From the NCBI RefSeq assembly GCF_022539665.2, contig NC_081333.1:12584971-12648970 (forward strand): 64,000 bases of DNA, read 5' to 3'. This document shows, in pieces, positions 60,927-64,000 of the stretch; the first letter of the stretch is position 1, and each line of letters opens with the position of its first letter. Below the pieces are notes generated by a model that was not told the DNA's origin, ran no database searches, and was given only the letters and a program-made list of their open reading frames with translations. The stretch is from Daphnia carinata (taxonomy: Eukaryota; Arthropoda; Branchiopoda; Diplostraca; Daphniidae). Made by a program: the position numbers and the translations under genes.

Positions 60927-61306
60927 CTCGAAAAAAACAAACAAAAAAACAAAAAAACAATAGTTGTGTATTGCACACGCAGAGCAAAGGGACATTGAAT
61001 CTGGCCGGCTAAGCGAATGGAAAGAGGCCACTGGGAGAATAAAGTAATAAGCAATAATAAATGTGTGCTGTGCGTTGTGTTATTTCTAACACATTTATTC
61101 GTGAGTGTGAACCCCCAGTAGATTTGCCCCCCCCCCCTTGGTCCGTCTCTATTCAGTTCCTCCTCCTCGTTCGTATATTATAAAGATATGGGCCTTTAAT
61201 GAAAGCAAACAGGGCCTTTTATCACGACTATATATACCATTATACTGTATATTATATATATAGTATATATATCTATATCACGCCGGCAGCAGCCATATTG
61301 GTTGCC

Positions 61307-61354
<48 letters not shown>

Positions 61355-64000
61355 TGTTAATAACATTAAAAGAGCCCCTTTTTTCTTTTGCCCGCTTAGG
61401 CCATCATAATATTCGTTTCTATTGCTCGCATATAGGCTGACTTCCCTTATACAGAAAGGAGAGCCTCTTTGGCTCTATGGGGGTTCTTTGGAATAGAGCG
61501 TCGGTGGGTGGATGAGCCGATATGAAAGAACGGTGGCCATGTCTGCTTGTATAAATGTACATATGGCCCGCTGTATATCAGTCGAGGCGGATGTTCGTAC
61601 TGTGTGTGTGTGTGTGTACGTGTGAATTTCGCGTCTATTACATGCCTCTCCCCCTCTCCCCGCCCCTCGACGCTCTTACGACGCCATACTCCCGATACAC
61701 CCACCCCTCTTCTATATATCGCGTGTTGGATCTGATCTAGGAAATAAGAAAAGACGAGTGGACCAGAAAAAAAAAAAAAAAAAAAAAGAAAAGAGGGAGA
61801 CGGTGGAAACGGAAGGAAGGAAAGAAGTCGCCTTGTTGTCATGGCGACGGCCAATCACGCTCTCTTATTCGAGTCTCAACCAGCAGCTCCGTGCCTGATC
61901 CAATCTAATCGTTTAATCTCCCCCTACCCCACACACATCGTATAGAGCAATAGAGACGCAACGACAGGCTCAAACGTCGTCAGCGTCGTTCACGTCGGCT
62001 AAAAGGACTAACGGCACGAAAGGGGGGGGGGGGATGATGGGATTGGGCGTCGTAGAAGAAAAATGAAACCCAAAATGCTTCTAAAAACCAAATAACATGT
62101 TCCTTTTCTTTCTACTTCCCTTTTTTTTTTTCTTTCCTTATTATTCAATCTCCGGTCATATTAAAAAAAAGGCCTTGGGGTATCAACGTTTAAAACCGAT
62201 TAAGAACTTTGGATGTGAAAAGTTCCCGCGTCAAAACAGCTTTATACAACATCCAAAATCTGCTGCCTTAATGTACAACAGCTTTTAATTAAACACTAAA
62301 AGATGATTAATTCAATTAGTAAAAAACGTTTATTTTTTTTTTTTTTAAATCGAAGGTATATAGTTAATAACGAGTTGGCGTCGTACAATAAATGTTTGCT
62401 TGTGTCGTATGAAAAAAATTGCGGTCGGTCGTAACGACCGTCGTTTTGGCACAGTCGCAATAACAAAACGAAGGGCCCCAGCGATTGACTTTTAATCAAA
62501 AACGCAAGTAACAAAGGGCGAACGTTGGTCGTGGCGGTGGGCCGTTCATTATATTGAAATGAATACACAAACGCCGTTGCAGGCTAAAAAAAAAAAAATA
62601 AAAAATAAAAGATGGCATCTATACAAAGAGCCGAAAGAGGATTACACACAGACCCTCTCCCCCCCCCCAAAAAAAAACCACAGCCCGACGTTGTGGACGA
62701 TGGGGTTTTGTTAGTGTGTATATTTGTAAGGAACGTCTACATGTTCATATAACGCGCCTTGATGTATTTATATGGCAGGGGGGGGGGGGGAGAGGGAACG
62801 ATGATGGGAAGCGACAAAAGGCAAACAAGTAGAGAAATGGGCAGTAACGATGATCGTGCTATTTATCGGGGGCCTACGTTATAGAGATGAAGAGGGGAGC
62901 AAAATGAGCGAAAAGACAAAATAAAATTTGAATAATTTCGTATGCATTCTATTGAGGGATGCACGAGCCCGACGGCAGTTATACAGCCACGATGAGAAAG
63001 AATATTATTTTTAAAAAAAGAAAAAGAAAACTGACGGTCGTGTGTGTGAGAAAGGGATGATCGTTTGTGTGCGCCGTGATACATGGGGCTTGACGACGGC
63101 CGTGTGCTCCGACATCGCCCTCTCGAAAATGTGTAGAACGCACAGATGAAAGAAAGTCCGGGGTTTAATGAGCCGCAATTTCGACGATAAACAGCCGTTT
63201 AGCAGTCCCTTCCCCCCTCTAACAAACGCTCGCTGGCCTTTTCATTTTGCTTTTCTGCGTGTGTGTACATATACGCACCTCTACACACATTTCCTTTTGA
63301 CTCGTCGACATGGCACACGGGCCTTTTTTCATCGATGATGTGATGAATATCGATGACCTTCTTTTATCGAAAGCTCTGAACATGAAGAAGCTCGACTGAA
63401 CACCAAACGAACCAACGACGCCTAGATCGCTGTGTATAGTTCCCGATATGGGATGACATTAGACCTATATACTTGGAATATGGCCCCCCTTTGTCATCAC
63501 ATCGATCTTTTATAAACCATCTTTTTTTGTTTGTTTGCTATTTTTTTTTTTTTTTTTTTTTTTCTTTGATGCCCTAATGTGGCTATCACAGCGTTTTGCT
63601 GTCATCGATCGCTTTGTTTGTTCTGGCTCGTAAAATAAGGTCCGGTGCAAAGTCACTGACGATTGAGGGTCGTGGGAACTATCAAGATTCAACTATAGAC
63701 TCGCATTTGATCAACAACTAGCGAGTTTGACAGGAGACGCATTAGCGTCATTTCAATTGCCCTTTACAAACGGGCATTCAAAAAGAACGGTGCGTGAATC
63801 AACTAGAAATGTAGGGCGCAAAAGAGAAACAAGAACACGTTTAATCGGGGCTGCATAACATAAATAGTTTTTAATGACTGCATCAGCATATTTCCGGCGG
63901 AAAATCACGACATTGCCCAATTTGACGATGGAGAGGCAGATTGAAACCTTTCGGAGAAAATAAAAAAAAAATGAAGGAGGAAATAAAAATATGTCTGACG
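60927..64000. other. Gene-poor region with microsatellites
   Basis: No gene supported. It contains TATA-type repeats at 61220-61280, a long TC tract at 61309-61350, a TG tract at 61600-61617, poly-G runs near 62023 and 62780, and poly(T) at 63542-63563. Confidence 0.45.
61309..61350. repeat. (TC)n microsatellite
   Basis: About 20 uninterrupted TC units. On the minus strand this is a GAGA tract, a possible GAGA-factor type site, immediately downstream (plus strand) of a TATATA-rich stretch. Confidence 0.9.

Overview
The window is animal nuclear DNA. Genes are split by many short GT-AG introns, homopolymer and microsatellite tracts are dense, and the recognisable proteins are metazoan: SAAL1, the RNA polymerase I/III subunit RPAC1, a bestrophin, and a tyrosine/serine-rich family with muscle-type promoters. 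Compact genes with introns mostly under 150 bp and muscle genes with MEF2 sites suggest an arthropod, most likely a branchiopod crustacean of the Daphnia type. That assignment is inference. Every gene I can support is on the minus strand.

Layout: 1-4878 holds no supportable gene. 4879-6534 is SAAL1 (6 exons). 6801-11532 is a large imperfect palindrome: two inverted arms of about 2.2 and 1.9 kb around a 645-bp spacer that carries three tRNA-like modules. Each arm holds the same decayed multi-exon gene and the same cluster of hairpins. 11533-17878 has no supportable gene. 17879-19722 is the 3' part of an unrecognised coiled-coil gene with a GC-AG intron. 19723-27962 is gene-poor and rich in homopolymers.

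The core of the window, 27963-51360, holds three tandem paralogues of one Y/S/R-rich protein: A at 27963-39307, B at 42446-44509 and C at 48570-51092. POLR1C (40380-41944) lies between A and B, and a bestrophin (45861-47742) between B and C. Each paralogue has, upstream of the first coding exon, a perfect MEF2 consensus 75-112 bp from a conserved Inr-like/DPE-like pair with fixed spacing. Each also has a conserved element in the intron after the first coding exon. Paralogue A can additionally skip the family's short C-terminal exon and splice to a long acidic tail (Glu-Pro repeats, then a poly-Glu end). The most economical reading is a muscle structural gene cluster, with myofilin-type thick-filament proteins as one unproven candidate. 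The bestrophin carries an apparent one-base frameshift in an otherwise well-formed gene.

51360-53054 and 53610-64000 are gene-poor, apart from one 184-residue uncharacterised ORF (53055-53609) and one candidate exon (60716-60926).

Exon boundaries were read by eye from splice consensus, reading-frame phase and similarity between paralogues or to remembered protein families. No search or alignment program was run.
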